A DNA stretch of 44,507 nucleotides from assembly GCA_025352085.1 (NCBI GenBank), contig JANXUA010000180.1, positions 1 to 44,507 of the forward strand, written 5' to 3'. The notes beneath the pieces were generated by a model that ran no database searches, was not told where the DNA came from, and saw only the letters and a list, made by a program, of their open reading frames with translations. Position numbers and translations under genes: made by a program. Source of the DNA: Caulobacteraceae bacterium (GTDB taxonomy: Bacteria > Pseudomonadota > Alphaproteobacteria > Caulobacterales > Caulobacteraceae). Shown here piece after piece: positions 31,366-43,012 of this stretch (the first letter of the stretch is position 1; every line of letters starts with the position of its first letter).

Positions 31366-33678
31366 TTGCCGTCATTTTCGCACAATCTCGAAGAATCCCT
31401 GCACCGGGCGGTGGCTTACGCCAACCAGCGCAAGCACGAGTACGCCACGCTGGAGCATCTGCTGTTGTCGCTGATCGACGATGTCGATGCGTCCGGGGTG
31501 ATGACGGCGTGCGAGGTCGACCTGACCAAGCTGAAAAAGAGCCTCACCGCCTATGTCGACTCGGATCTGAAATCGCTGATCGTCGATGACGGCGAAGAAG
31601 CCAAGCCGACGGCCGGCTTCCAGCGGGTCATCCAGCGGGCGGTGATCCACGTCCAGTCCTCCGGGCGCGACGACGTGACCGGCGCCAATGTCCTGGTGGC
31701 GATCTTTTCCGAGCGCGAGAGCCACGCCGCCTATTTCCTGCAGCAGCAGGAAATGACCCGCTACGACGCGGTCAATTTCATCGCCCACGGCATCGCCAAA
31801 AAAGCCGGCGCCTCGGAAGTGCGCTCCACCAAGGGCGTGACCGAGGATGATGAAAAGCCGGCGGTGAAGACCGGCGGCGACGCGCTCGAGGCCTATTGCA
31901 TCAACCTCAACCTCAAGGCCAAACAGGGCAAGGTTGATCCCCTGATCGGTCGTTCGGCCGAGGTCGAGCGTTGCATCCAGATCCTGTGCCGCCGCACCAA
32001 GAACAATCCCCTGCTGGTGGGTGATCCGGGCGTCGGCAAGACCGCCATCGCCGAGGGCCTGGCCCGCATGATCGTCGATGAACAGGTCCCCGAAGTCCTG
32101 GCCAAATCGACTATTTTCAGCCTGGATATGGGCTCGCTGCTGGCCGGAACCCGCTATCGCGGCGATTTCGAGGAGCGGATCAAACAGGTGATCAAGGAGC
32201 TGGAGAACCACGCCGGCTCAATCCTGTTCATCGATGAAATCCACACGGTGATCGGCGCGGGCGCCACCAGCGGCGGGGCGATGGACGCCTCGAACCTGCT
32301 CAAGCCGGCCCTGGCGTCGGGCACGCTCAAGTGCATGGGTTCAACGACCTATAAGGAATTTCGTCAGCACTTTGAGAAAGACCGCGCCCTCGTGCGACGG
32401 TTCCAGAAGATCGACGTCAACGAGCCGTCGGTCGACGACACGATCAAAATCCTCAAGGGCCTCAAGAGCTATTACGAGGAATTTCACAAGCTCAAATACA
32501 CCGCCGAGGCCATCAAGGCGGCGGTGGAACTGTCGGCGAAGTATATCACCGACCGCAAGCTGCCGGACAAGGCCATCGACGTTATCGATGAAGCGGGCGC
32601 CTCGCAGATGCTGCTCGCCGAAGGCAAGCGCAAAAAGGTGATCGGCCTTAAGGAAGTGGAATCGGTGGTCGCCAAGATCGCCCGCATTCCGCCCAAGTCG
32701 GTGTCCAAGTCCGACACCGAGTCGCTGCGGCAACTGGAATCCGATCTGAAGGGCGCGGTGTTCGGCCAGGAAGAGGCGATCGGCCAGCTTTCCAGCGCCA
32801 TGAAGATGGCCAGAGCCGGACTGAGCGACGCCAACAAGCCGATCGGCTCCTACCTTTTCTCGGGGCCCACCGGCACCGGCAAGACCGAAACGGCCCGGCA
32901 ACTGGCCCTGACGCTCGGCATTGAACTCTTGCGCTTCGATATGAGCGAATACATGGAGCGCCACACCGTCAGCCGCCTGATCGGCGCGCCTCCGGGCTAT
33001 GTGGGCTTCGATCAGGGCGGCCTGTTGACCGACGCAGTGGATCAGCATCCGCACGCGGTTGTCCTGCTCGACGAAATCGAAAAGGCGCACCAGGATGTCT
33101 ACAACATCCTCCTGCAGGTCATGGATCACGGCGCCCTGACCGACGCCAACGGCAAGAAGGTCGATTTCAGGAACATCATCCTGATCATGACCACCAACGC
33201 CGGCGCGTCGGACGCCCAGCGCAACTCGATCGGCTTTGGCCGGGGCAAGATGGAAGGCCAGGACGAGGAGGCGATCAAAAAGCTGTTCACGCCGGAATTC
33301 CGCAACCGCCTGGACGCCATCGTCGCGTTCAAGGCGCTGACCCCCGAGGTCATCCGCATGGTGGTGCAGAAGTTCATCCTGCAGCTCGAAGCCCAACTCG
33401 CCGACCGGCATGTGACCATCGAAACCAGCGACGACGCCATCGACTGGCTGGCCAAGAACGGTTTCGACGAGCTCTACGGCGCCCGGCCTCTGGCCCGGGT
33501 GATCCAGGAGCAGATCAAGCGCCCGCTGGCCGACGACATCTTGTTCGGCCGCCTGGCCAAGGGCGGTCACGTCAAGGTGGGCCTGAAGGACGGCAAGCTG
33601 ACCTTCGATATCGACGAAAAGACCGTGCCGCCGGCCAAGGCGGGCGCGGACGAAGGCGAACCGGCGCTGGCGGGGTAG
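31366..33678 (+). CDS. clpA: ATP-dependent Clp protease ATP-binding subunit ClpA
   Basis: This AAA+ unfoldase of ClpAP has 770 residues: N domain ([16 protein letters not shown]...), D1 with Walker [13 protein letters not shown] and Walker [11 protein letters not shown], and D2 with [12 protein letters not shown] and [13 protein letters not shown]-terminal domain follows ([23 protein letters not shown]). An IGF/IGL-type loop for ClpP is present (NSIGFGRGK). It starts at TTG 31366 with GAGAGG 7-12 bases upstream and clpS just before. clpP is not in the window. Confidence 0.97.
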   Translation: MPSFSHNLEESLHRAVAYANQRKHEYATLEHLLLSLIDDVDASGVMTACEVDLTKLKKSLTAYVDSDLKSLIVDDGEEAKPTAGFQRVIQRAVIHVQSSGRDDVTGANVLVAIFSERESHAAYFLQQQEMTRYDAVNFIAHGIAKKAGASEVRSTKGVTEDDEKPAVKTGGDALEAYCINLNLKAKQGKVDPLIGRSAEVERCIQILCRRTKNNPLLVGDPGVGKTAIAEGLARMIVDEQVPEVLAKSTIFSLDMGSLLAGTRYRGDFEERIKQVIKELENHAGSILFIDEIHTVIGAGATSGGAMDASNLLKPALASGTLKCMGSTTYKEFRQHFEKDRALVRRFQKIDVNEPSVDDTIKILKGLKSYYEEFHKLKYTAEAIKAAVELSAKYITDRKLPDKAIDVIDEAGASQMLLAEGKRKKVIGLKEVESVVAKIARIPPKSVSKSDTESLRQLESDLKGAVFGQEEAIGQLSSAMKMARAGLSDANKPIGSYLFSGPTGTGKTETARQLALTLGIELLRFDMSEYMERHTVSRLIGAPPGYVGFDQGGLLTDAVDQHPHAVVLLDEIEKAHQDVYNILLQVMDHGALTDANGKKVDFRNIILIMTTNAGASDAQRNSIGFGRGKMEGQDEEAIKKLFTPEFRNRLDAIVAFKALTPEVIRMVVQKFILQLEAQLADRHVTIETSDDAIDWLAKNGFDELYGARPLARVIQEQIKRPLADDILFGRLAKGGHVKVGLKDGKLTFDIDEKTVPPAKAGADEGEPALAG

Positions 33679-33798
33679 GCACGCGCCAAACCGGTCAACG
33701 GGCGACCAAGCCGACCTCCGGGCAAGCGCGGCCCGATGGGCGAATGTAGATTTTCCATCGAATCGGCGCAGCTGAGCCGCTGAGGGGGCGCGACGCGC

Positions 33799-35169
33799 GT
33801 GGGCTTGAATTTTAACGCGACCGATCTCGACCGGCATCAGTGGAGCGCGGTGATCGCCAGCTTCCTGGGCTGGACCCTGGACGCCTTCGATTTTTTCCTG
33901 ATGGTGTTCATGTTCAGCGCCATCGCCAAGGAGTTCCACACCAATGTGGCGGCGGTGGCGATCGCCAGCACCCTGACTTTGGCGGCGCGGCCGTTCGGGG
34001 CTCTGGTGTTCGGCATGCTTGCTGATCGCTATGGCCGGCGCCCGGTGCTGATGGTCGACATCCTGCTCTATTCGGGGCTCGAGTTCGCCTCGGCGTTCGC
34101 GCCCAGCTTGGCCGTGTTGCTTGTCTTGCGCGCGGCGTTCGGCTTTGCGATGGGCGGAGAGTGGGGCATCGGAGCTTCGCTGGCCATGGAATCGATCCCA
34201 CCCAAGGCCCGCGGCTTCATTTCCGGCCTGCTGCAGGAAGGTTATGCCGTGGGTTATCTGCTGGCGGCGGTGGTGTTCGGCCTGTTCTTCGACAGCATCG
34301 GCTGGCGCGGCATGTTCATGGTCGGGTTGATCCCGGCCCTGCTGGTCGTGCTGCTACGCGTCGGGGTCAAGGAATCCCCGGTGTTCGAAGCTCAGCGGCA
34401 CACCCAGCTCAAGCGCAGCCCCTGGGTCCTCCTGGGCGTGGGGCTGGTGGCCCTGGCTGTCGCGATGGGGCCGGCCCTGGTCGGGGCGGTGGACAAGACC
34501 GCCATGCTGAAATGGGTCTATTTCATCGACGCGCCGATCGCGCTTTGCGGGCTGTGGGCCTTCCGCAAGCAATGGAAGACGGCGCTCTATGTCGTCCTCC
34601 TGATGACCGCGTTCAATTTCTTCAGCCACGGCACCCAGGACCTGTTCCCGACCTTCCTGCAGAAGCAGCACGGGCTGAGCACCCACATAGTCGGCATGTT
34701 GACGGTGATCATGAACCTGGGCGCGATCGCCGGTGGCCTCGCGTTCGGGGCCTGGTCGGAGCGGATCGGACGACGCTGGGCGATCGTCATCGCCGTATCG
34801 CTCTCGCTGCTGGTGCTGCCGCTTTGGGCCTTCTCGCACACCATCGCCATGCTGGCGGCCGGCGCTTTCGCCATGCAGGTGATGGTCCAGGGCGCCTGGG
34901 GCGTGATCCCGGCGCATCTGAACGAACTTTCACCCTCCGACGCGCGCGGAGCCTTTCCCGGCTTCGCTTACCAGCTGGGCAATCTGCTGGCCTCCGGCAA
35001 CGCCGTCTGGCAGGCCCAGATCGCCGAGGCCCACGGCGACAACTACAGCCTTGCCCTGGCCCTGGTCGCCGGCGTGGGGGCCGTGGTCATCGCGGCGGTG
35101 ACCTTCTTCGGCCCGGAACGACGCGGCGTGGCGTTCACCGCGCCCGCGCCCGCCGCAGGGTCAGATTGA
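33799..35169 (+). CDS. MFS transporter (SHS/carboxylate-type)
   Basis: The 456-residue protein has about 12 transmembrane segments and the MFS loop motif FGMLADRYGRRPVLM after TM2, with repeats after TM8 (FGAWSERIGRRWAIV). The N-terminal segment SAVIASFLGWTLDAFDFFLMVFM and MGGEWGIGASLAMESIPPKARGFISG resemble the sialate/lactate:proton symporter family. The substrate is likely a carboxylate, but this is not certain. It starts at GTG 33799. Its last 35 bases overlap the 3' end of the convergent alkB gene. Confidence 0.88.
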   Translation: MGLNFNATDLDRHQWSAVIASFLGWTLDAFDFFLMVFMFSAIAKEFHTNVAAVAIASTLTLAARPFGALVFGMLADRYGRRPVLMVDILLYSGLEFASAFAPSLAVLLVLRAAFGFAMGGEWGIGASLAMESIPPKARGFISGLLQEGYAVGYLLAAVVFGLFFDSIGWRGMFMVGLIPALLVVLLRVGVKESPVFEAQRHTQLKRSPWVLLGVGLVALAVAMGPALVGAVDKTAMLKWVYFIDAPIALCGLWAFRKQWKTALYVVLLMTAFNFFSHGTQDLFPTFLQKQHGLSTHIVGMLTVIMNLGAIAGGLAFGAWSERIGRRWAIVIAVSLSLLVLPLWAFSHTIAMLAAGAFAMQVMVQGAWGVIPAHLNELSPSDARGAFPGFAYQLGNLLASGNAVWQAQIAEAHGDNYSLALALVAGVGAVVIAAVTFFGPERRGVAFTAPAPAAGSD

Positions 35170-35731
35170 TCCGGCCGCCGCCGGGAAGCAGGCGTGATGA
35201 GCCGGCGAGGATCCGGTCCACGCCGTGGAAGGCGAGGCGCGCGGCGCCGGCCAGAACGCACACATCGCCGCTCGCCAGCCGCACCGATCGGGTGGGATCG
35301 CGCCTGTCGGTCCCGCCGATGCGGAATAGCGCGGTGTCTCCGAGCGAAACCGAGAGCACCGGGGCGCTGAAATCGGCCTCGTCGCGGTCCTGATGCAGGC
35401 CCATCCGCGAGTCGGCGTCGTAGAAATTGACGAGGCAGGCGTCCGGCGGCGTGCCGGCGTCGGCGAGCGTCGCCCATATCTCCAGCAGGACGGGCGGGAT
35501 GGGCGGCCAGGGTTGACCGGTGAGCGGGTGCAGGGGCTCATAGCGATAACCCGCCGCGTCGGTGACCCACCCCAATGGACCAAAGCTTGTCATGCGAACC
35601 GACATCGCCTTGCCGCCGGGCGTGACGGGCCGATAACGCGGCGCGGCGGCTTCGGCGCGCAGAACCGCGTCGGCCAGTTCGGCCTGCGCGGCGCGGTCAA
35701 GATGTTCGGGATAGAGGGTAAATCCGGTCAT
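35135..35731 (-). CDS. alkB: AlkB-type alpha-ketoglutarate-dependent dioxygenase
   Basis: AlkB removes alkyl groups from DNA bases oxidatively using Fe(II), oxygen and 2-oxoglutarate. The 198-residue protein has the HxD iron motif in LHQDRDE, the distal His in AFHGVDR, the 2-oxoglutarate Arg pair in RINLTLRRA, and the family segment CLVNFYDADSRMGLHQD. It converges on the MFS gene with a 35-bp overlap. Its upstream side carries the dnaK control region on the opposite strand. Confidence 0.94.
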   Translation of the reverse strand: MTGFTLYPEHLDRAAQAELADAVLRAEAAAPRYRPVTPGGKAMSVRMTSFGPLGWVTDAAGYRYEPLHPLTGQPWPPIPPVLLEIWATLADAGTPPDACLVNFYDADSRMGLHQDRDEADFSAPVLSVSLGDTALFRIGGTDRRDPTRSVRLASGDVCVLAGAARLAFHGVDRILAGSSRLLPGGGRINLTLRRARAR

Positions 35732-35746
35732 CGTGCTCTGGACGCC

Positions 35747-35774
35747 CTTGCGACGCCGATCCTGGTTCCCATAT
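35747..35774 (+). promoter_or_regulatory. Sigma-32-type heat-shock promoter of dnaK
   Basis: CTTG at 35747-35750 and CCCATAT at 35768-35774 are spaced by 17 bases, matching the alphaproteobacterial RpoH layout (CTTG-N17-CYTATNT). It would give an untranslated leader of about 175 bases before dnaK. The leader holds no supported ORF; a SigA-type promoter closer to the gene may exist but was not identified. Confidence 0.5.
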
Positions 35775-35956
35775 CCGACGACGACGCGGTGATCTCCAAA
35801 TGGAAATAGCCGCTCACATCAATGTCACGCCCGCGGGCCACCGGACCCTGGCCGGCCGGCACGCGATCAACACAAAGGAGCGGTCGCCATCCGGCGCTTC
35901 ACTCTACCTGAAGGCCACACCGACCGTTTGCTGCAATGGGAGTTAAATAGAGCACT

Positions 35957-37867
<1,911 letters not shown>

Positions 37868-37876
37868 GCGTTGAGC

Positions 37877-37916
37877 GGGCCCGTTTGATCGAAACGTCTT
37901 TCGGTCAAGCGGGCCT
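37877..37916 (+). terminator. Hairpin in the dnaK-dnaJ spacer
   Basis: A stem of about 18 bp (37877-37894 with 37899-37916, with several G-T pairs, loop CGTC) lies 10 bases past the dnaK stop. It is followed by GCGCGG, not a T-tract. It may act as an attenuator or 3' stabiliser, lowering dnaJ relative to dnaK, rather than a full terminator. Confidence 0.45.
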
Positions 37917-37976
37917 TGCGCGGCGCGGCGACGTCGACCACATCTGACTGGACCATCGGGGGCCTAAGACGAGCCT

Positions 37977-39116
37977 ATGCGAGATTTTTATGAGGTTCTG
38001 GGCGTAGAGCGCACTTGCGACGCCGTCGCCCTGAAGGCCGCCTTCCGCAAGCTGGCCATGGTCCACCATCCCGACCGCAATGGCGGCTGCGACGATGCCA
38101 AGGCCAAGTTTCAGGAAATCAACGAAGCCTATGCGGTCCTCTCCGACGATCAGAAACGCGCCGCCTATGACCGTTTCGGCCACGCCGGGGTCAATGGATC
38201 GTCAGGGGGCGGTGGTTTCCAGGACGTCAACGACATCTTCAATGGCGTGTTCGGCGATGTTTTCGGCGACATGTTCGGACGCGGCCGCCAGTCGAACGGC
38301 CCGCAGCGCGGTCAGGACCTGCGTTATGACCTGGAGATCACCCTGGAGCAGGCCTACGCCGGCGCCGAGGTCGAGATCAAGGCGGCGACGGCCATGGCCT
38401 GCGAGGCCTGCGAGGGTTCGGGCGCCAAGCCCGGAACCAGCCCGACCACCTGCGTCGCCTGCGCCGGCGCCGGCCGGGTGCGCCGCAGTCAGGGCTTCTT
38501 CGCCGTTGAAACCACCTGTTCGCGCTGCGGCGGCGCCGGCCGGGTGATCCTGGAGCCCTGCTCAAGCTGCGCCGGACACGGCCAGGTGCGCAAGGCGCGG
38601 GTCCTGCAGGTGCGCGTGCCGGCCGGCGTCGACGACGGCGCCCGCATTCGACTTTCCGGCGAGGGCGACGCCGGCCCGCGCGGCGGTCCGCGCGGCGATC
38701 TCTACATCTTCCTGTCCGTGGCTCCGCATGAGCTCTTCGAGCGCGATGGCCTGGATCTGCTCTGCTCGGTGCCCGTGCCGATGGCGACCGCCGCGCTCGG
38801 CGGCGAGATCGAGGCGCCGTGCCTGCTGGGCGGCGAAAATTGCGACGGCGAAAACAAGATCCGCGTCAAGGTGCCCGAAGGCGCCCAGACCGGCCGCACG
38901 GTGCGCCTGCGCGGCAAGGGCATGCCGTCCCTGCGCTCGCGCGAACGCGGCGATCTGGTGGTCGAGCTTTTCATCGAAACTCCCACCAAACTCACTGCCA
39001 AGCAAAAGGCCTTGATGAAGGAATTCTCCGGCCTGTGCGGTGAGCACCAGAATCCGCAGTCGGCGACTTTTTTTCACAAGGCGCGTAAGTTCTGGGACGA
39101 GGTGAAGGCGAACTGA
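37977..39116 (+). CDS. dnaJ: Chaperone DnaJ (Hsp40)
   Basis: The 379-residue J protein stimulates DnaK ATPase. It has the J domain MRDFYEVLGVERTCDAVALK with the HPD triad in VHHPDRNGG, and a Gly/Phe region (GGGGFQDVNDIFNGVFGDVFG). Four zinc CxxCxGxG-like repeats follow (CEACEGSG, CVACAGAG, CSRCGGAG, CSSCAGHG), then the two C-terminal substrate domains. One repeat has Ala in place of the first Gly, common in this family. It is the last gene of the pair before a convergent acetyltransferase. Confidence 0.97.
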   Translation: MRDFYEVLGVERTCDAVALKAAFRKLAMVHHPDRNGGCDDAKAKFQEINEAYAVLSDDQKRAAYDRFGHAGVNGSSGGGGFQDVNDIFNGVFGDVFGDMFGRGRQSNGPQRGQDLRYDLEITLEQAYAGAEVEIKAATAMACEACEGSGAKPGTSPTTCVACAGAGRVRRSQGFFAVETTCSRCGGAGRVILEPCSSCAGHGQVRKARVLQVRVPAGVDDGARIRLSGEGDAGPRGGPRGDLYIFLSVAPHELFERDGLDLLCSVPVPMATAALGGEIEAPCLLGGENCDGENKIRVKVPEGAQTGRTVRLRGKGMPSLRSRERGDLVVELFIETPTKLTAKQKALMKEFSGLCGEHQNPQSATFFHKARKFWDEVKAN

Positions 39117-39143
39117 TCCACGCTGGCCGCTCCGGGTAGGATT

Positions 39144-39689
39144 CTAGGCCCGATCGACGAGCATTCTGATATCATCCCAGCGATAGCCGATTTCCCTGAG
39201 GCCGCCACCCCAGCCGCTCACGGCGCGCGCCTGGGCCGCCCGTCCGCCGAGGTGTTCATAGAAGGCTCGGGCGCGCAGATTGTCGGCCAACACCCACAGG
39301 CGCAAAGACACGGCGCCCTGAGCGTCGAAAACCCGGGCCATCGACGCCATCAACCGTCCGCCCAGCCCGATCCCCTGGGCCGAGCGGATCAAATAGAGGG
39401 TGAACACCTCCGCGTCGGCGGTTTCCTCTCCTCGAGCGGCCAGAGCGCCGGAGCCATAGCCGATCAGGCCTCGGGGACCCTCCGCCACCAGGGTGACGTC
39501 GCCCGGCGCCGCCCGGGTCAGGTGATGGCGCCAGCGACGGGCGTGCAGTTGGGGGCTCATCGCCGCCAGATAGGGCTGCGGCAACAGGCCAGGATAGGTC
39601 TCGCGCCAGGCGCCCACGTGCACGGCGCCCAGTTCGGCGGCGTCGCCTGGTCCGGCGGGCGCGATGACAATGTCGGCAAGACGCTCCAT
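39144..39689 (-). CDS. GNAT-family N-acetyltransferase
   Basis: The 181-residue protein has the GNAT fold: HVGAWRETYPGLLP (N-terminal strand and helix), an acetyl-CoA loop of the form R/Q-x-x-G-x-G/A in SAQGIGLGGRLM, and a C-terminal LRLWVLADNLRARAFYEHLG followed by GYRWDD. The substrate cannot be predicted; relatives acetylate small amines or ribosomal or antibiotic targets. It converges on dnaJ with a 27-bp gap and is 60 bp from the acyl-CoA synthetase, on the same strand. Confidence 0.9.
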   Translation of the reverse strand: MERLADIVIAPAGPGDAAELGAVHVGAWRETYPGLLPQPYLAAMSPQLHARRWRHHLTRAAPGDVTLVAEGPRGLIGYGSGALAARGEETADAEVFTLYLIRSAQGIGLGGRLMASMARVFDAQGAVSLRLWVLADNLRARAFYEHLGGRAAQARAVSGWGGGLREIGYRWDDIRMLVDRA

Positions 39690-39752
39690 GCGCCCAGATT
39701 TGGCGTCTATGCTGGCGACGTCAAGAGGCCGCGATCGCGACTGCGAGCAGAC

Positions 39753-41354
39753 CTAGATCGCCGCCGCGGCGATCGCCCTGGCGGTGGTATAGTCGGCCTT
39801 GCCGTTGCTGGCGCGGATCGTCTCGGTGGTGACGACGATGCGCTTGGGCGTCTTGTAACCGGCCAGAGACCGCCGGACGTGGGCGCGCAGCCCGTCTTCA
39901 TCGAACATGCAGCCGTCGGTCAGGCGCACGACGCCGGTTACAGACTGGCCCCATTTTTCGTCCGGCAGGCCCACCACCAGCGCATCCTCGACCGATGGGT
40001 GGGTCTTGAGCGCCTCCTCGACCTCTTCGGGAAACACCTTTTCGCCGGCGGTGTTGATGCAGGCCGAGCCCCGACCGAGTAGAGTCAGGGTTCCGTCCGC
40101 CTCGACCACGCACCAGTCGCCCGGAATGGAATAGCGCACGCCGTCGATGACCTTGAAGGTCCGCGCCGACTTGACCTCGTCCTTGTAATAGCCGAGCGGA
40201 TTGGGCGGGCCGATGGCGACGAGGCCTGGAACGCCGGACCCCGGCGCGACCGGCCGATCATGTTCGTCGAACACCCGGCAGCGATCGCCAAGCATGAATT
40301 TCGCCGTCTGCACTTCGGCGCCCTTGATCATCACCGAAGCGCCCATGCCGAGAGCCTCGGACGAGGAAAACGCGTCGCTGAGCACCGCCGCCGGCATATG
40401 TTCCAGCAGGCCGCGCTTGACCTCCACGCTCCACATCACCCCGGATGACACGATCGCGGCAATGCTGGAGACATCATAGCGACCGGGCGCGGCGTTGAGG
40501 GCGTTGAGAATGGGCTTGGCGAAAGAATCGCCGACAATGGCCATGCTTTGGGGCTTGTGTCGGGCGATGGCGACAAGGAGCTCCTCGGCATCAAAGGTCC
40601 GGCCTTCAAGGGTGACGACACTGCCGCCCGCCAGCATGGCCCCAAAGGCGGTCAACAAGCCCGTGCCGTGCATCAGAGGCGGCGCCGGCAGAGTGCGGCC
40701 GCCGGGCCCGACCGCTTTTGTGACCTCGATCAGCTCCGCCAGAGTTTCAGGCACGGGCCCGAGCAGCCTGGCCGCCCGCAGCGAGATCTCGCGCAGATCC
40801 TGATGCCGCCAAATCACCCCCTTGGGCATGCCGGTGGTGCCGCCGGTGTAGATGAAGAACTGATCCTCGCCCGAGCGGGCGATATCCAGCGGCCCGCCGT
40901 TGCCCTCCACGGTCAGGGCGTCGAAGCGTTCGGCAAAGGCAGGCAAGCCGGTATCGGCCCCGATCTCAAGCCAGGTCTTGACCGTCGGCAAACGCGGACG
41001 GATCTCGTTGACCACGCCGCGAAATTCGGGCGCATAAACAACCGTCTGGGCGTCGGCGTTGTCGAAGATGTAGCCGACCTCGTCGGCGGTGTAGCGATAG
41101 TTGACGTTGACGTGCGTCAGGCGCGCCTTCCACCCCGCCGACAGAGCCAGCAGATATTCGGGGCAATTGCGCATGTAGATGGCGAGCTTATCGCCGGGCT
41201 TGGACCCGCGCGCGAGCAGGCCGCGGGCGAGGCTGTTGGTGGCGCGATCCGCTTCGCCCCAATCGATGATCCGATCGCCATGCAAAAAGGCCGGCGTGCG
41301 CGGCGGGATCGCGCTTGCGACGGCGTCGAGGATATCGCCAAAATTCCAGCCCAT
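39753..41354 (-). CDS. AMP-dependent acyl-CoA synthetase
   Basis: This ANL-superfamily enzyme (533 residues) activates a carboxylic acid to acyl-AMP and then the CoA thioester. Motifs are P-loop-like FFIYTGGTTGMPKGVIW, SSGVMWSVEV, the GDWCVVEADG(T) ribose loop, ACINTAGEKVFPEEVEEALKTHP and the catalytic Lys in NGKADYTTARAIA. ATG 41354 is chosen because GAGGAC precedes it and it gives the normal start MGWNFGDILDAVASAIP; a longer frame to 41471 lacks support. The substrate is likely a medium or long acid. A functional link with the CYP153 gene 20 kb away is only speculation. Confidence 0.93.
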   Translation of the reverse strand: MGWNFGDILDAVASAIPPRTPAFLHGDRIIDWGEADRATNSLARGLLARGSKPGDKLAIYMRNCPEYLLALSAGWKARLTHVNVNYRYTADEVGYIFDNADAQTVVYAPEFRGVVNEIRPRLPTVKTWLEIGADTGLPAFAERFDALTVEGNGGPLDIARSGEDQFFIYTGGTTGMPKGVIWRHQDLREISLRAARLLGPVPETLAELIEVTKAVGPGGRTLPAPPLMHGTGLLTAFGAMLAGGSVVTLEGRTFDAEELLVAIARHKPQSMAIVGDSFAKPILNALNAAPGRYDVSSIAAIVSSGVMWSVEVKRGLLEHMPAAVLSDAFSSSEALGMGASVMIKGAEVQTAKFMLGDRCRVFDEHDRPVAPGSGVPGLVAIGPPNPLGYYKDEVKSARTFKVIDGVRYSIPGDWCVVEADGTLTLLGRGSACINTAGEKVFPEEVEEALKTHPSVEDALVVGLPDEKWGQSVTGVVRLTDGCMFDEDGLRAHVRRSLAGYKTPKRIVVTTETIRASNGKADYTTARAIAAAAI

Positions 41355-41637
41355 GGTCGAATAAAGTCCTCCCGACTTTGTTTCTAGCATCCTGCCACCC
41401 CTGCCGTCGCGGCGCCCTACTCTGTTTTTTGTCGTCTCGGGCGCTTCAAATCGCCGAGAGTCTTGCATCAACGAAGGTTTACGCGTAACAGCCGCGCCTT
41501 CCTAAACGAGCGCGGTCTGTTCGCGGAATGGCAAAGGGTCCGGAGTCGCCGGGCCGCCACGGACAGAGCCATCGTTTCGCGGCGCCTCTTCCGAGCGCCA
41601 TGAGACGCCGCCCTCTTACAATCGGACGAAGGAACGT

Positions 41638-42000
41638 ATGGCCCTTTACGAACACGTGCTGATCGCGCGTCAGGATATCTCGCCTGCACAGGCCGAGACC
41701 CTCAACGAAGAACTCAAAGCCCTCATCGAATCCCTCGGCGGTCACATCGCCAAGATCGAGTATTGGGGCCTTCGCAACCTCACCTACCGGATCAAAAAGA
41801 ACCGCAAGGGTCACTATTCCCTGTTCGCCATCGACGCTCCGGCGCCGGCGGTCAAGGAAATGGAGCGGCAGATTTCGATCAACGAAGACGTGCTGCGTTA
41901 TATGACCATCCGCGTCGACGCCCTGGACCTGGAGCTGTCGCCCGTCCTGGCGCGCCGCGACCGCGAGCGCGAGCGTCGTTTCGAAGACGCGCCGGTTTAA
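41638..42000 (+). CDS. rpsF: 30S ribosomal protein S6
   Basis: The 120-residue S6 begins [20 protein letters not shown], with [22 protein letters not shown] in the middle and a C-terminal Arg-rich tail ([14 protein letters not shown]). It opens the rpsF-rpsR-rplI unit. The start is preceded by GGACGAAGGAACGT. The 160-bp upstream gap should hold its promoter and may hold an S6:S18-binding leader, which I could not confirm by eye. Confidence 0.97.
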   Translation: MALYEHVLIARQDISPAQAETLNEELKALIESLGGHIAKIEYWGLRNLTYRIKKNRKGHYSLFAIDAPAPAVKEMERQISINEDVLRYMTIRVDALDLELSPVLARRDRERERRFEDAPV

Positions 42001-42025
42001 CTAAATAATTCAAAGAGCCCATTCC

Positions 42026-42292
42026 ATGACCGACGAAAACACCATTCCTGAATCCGGCGGCGGCGGTGGCCGGCGTAATTTCCTGCGTCGCCGCAAGGTC
42101 TGCCCGTTCTCCGGCGCCGGCGCGCCGAAGATCGACTACAAGGACGTCAAGCTGCTGCAGCGTTACGTTTCCGAACGCGGCAAGATCGTCCCCTCGCGCA
42201 TTACCGCCGTCTCGGCGCTGAAGCAGCGTGAACTGGCCCGGGCGATCAAGCGCGCGCGCTTCCTCGCCCTGCTTCCGTATGTCGTGAACTAG
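42026..42292 (+). CDS. rpsR: 30S ribosomal protein S18
   Basis: The 88-residue protein has a basic N terminus ([20 protein letters not shown]) and the S18 core [20 protein letters not shown] followed by [20 protein letters not shown]. One Cys is present, not a zinc site. S6 and S18 bind each other in the 30S platform. It lies 26 bp after rpsF. Confidence 0.97.
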   Translation: MTDENTIPESGGGGGRRNFLRRRKVCPFSGAGAPKIDYKDVKLLQRYVSERGKIVPSRITAVSALKQRELARAIKRARFLALLPYVVN

Positions 42293-42305
42293 GGGAGCGC
42301 GAGAC

Positions 42306-42890
42306 ATGAAAATCATTCTGCTCGAACGCGTCGAGCGCCTCGGCGCTCTTGGCGATATCGTCACGGTGAAGGACGGGTTCGCCCGCAACTTTCTGCTGCC
42401 CCGCTCCAAGGCCCTGCGCGCCAATTCGGCCAACCTCAAGGTGTTTGAGGTCCAGCGGGCCGAGATCGAATCGCGCAACGCCCGCGCCGCCGCCGCCGCC
42501 GCCAAAAGCGGCGAAAAGCTCGACGGCACGTCCTATGTGATGATCCGTCAGGCCGGCGACACCGGTCAGCTGTACGGCTCGGTCACCGGCCGGGACGTCG
42601 CCGACGCGGTCAACGCCGAGGGCGGCAAGATCGACCGGGCCATGGTCGTCCTCGACAAGCCGATCAAGGCTCTGGGCGTCCATGCGATCAAGGTCCGTCT
42701 GCACGCCGAAGTGCTGGTGACGGTGAACATCAACATCGCCCGCAGCAAGGACGAAGCCGAGCGTCAGGCGCGCGGCGAAAACGTCATCACCTCGCAATTC
42801 GAGGAAGACCGCGCCACCGACGCCAAGTCGGCGGCCGACATGCTCGAAGGCGGCGCCGGCAGCCACGAAAGCTTCGGACGCGACGACTAA
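42306..42890 (+). CDS. rplI: 50S ribosomal protein L9
   Basis: The 194-residue L9 has the N-terminal rRNA-binding domain (MKIILLERVERLGALGDIV, NFLLPRSKALRANSAN), a connecting helix, and the C-terminal domain (GDTGQLYGSVTGRDVADAV, AIKVRLHAEVLVTVNI). A family-longer tail (ERQARGENVIT...GGAGSHESFGRDD), acidic and Gly/Ser-rich, is common in alphaproteobacteria. It is the last gene of the ribosomal trio and is followed by a terminator hairpin. Confidence 0.97.
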   Translation: MKIILLERVERLGALGDIVTVKDGFARNFLLPRSKALRANSANLKVFEVQRAEIESRNARAAAAAAKSGEKLDGTSYVMIRQAGDTGQLYGSVTGRDVADAVNAEGGKIDRAMVVLDKPIKALGVHAIKVRLHAEVLVTVNINIARSKDEAERQARGENVITSQFEEDRATDAKSAADMLEGGAGSHESFGRDD

Positions 42891-42898
42891 AAATGGGG

Positions 42899-42926
42899 CG
42901 CCCCGGCGAATGTCGGGGCGTTTCCC
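42899..42926 (+). terminator. Intrinsic terminator after rplI
   Basis: CGCCCCG at 42899-42905 pairs with CGGGGCG at 42914-42920 (loop of 8), followed by TTTCCC. It is 8 bp past the rplI stop, ending the rpsF-rpsR-rplI transcript before dnaB. Confidence 0.7.
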
Positions 42927-43012
42927 ACACTTCTCCACAGGTCCGATCACCGCTCTGTGGGCGGTTTCCAAGGTCCGGCGCACAGAGGCTCCGGCCTGAG
43001 TTATGAGCAGGC

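Noticed and set aside
41472-41637. S6:S18 autoregulatory leader before rpsF
   Set aside because: Possible in principle, but I could not identify the conserved bulge sequence and pairing by eye with confidence.
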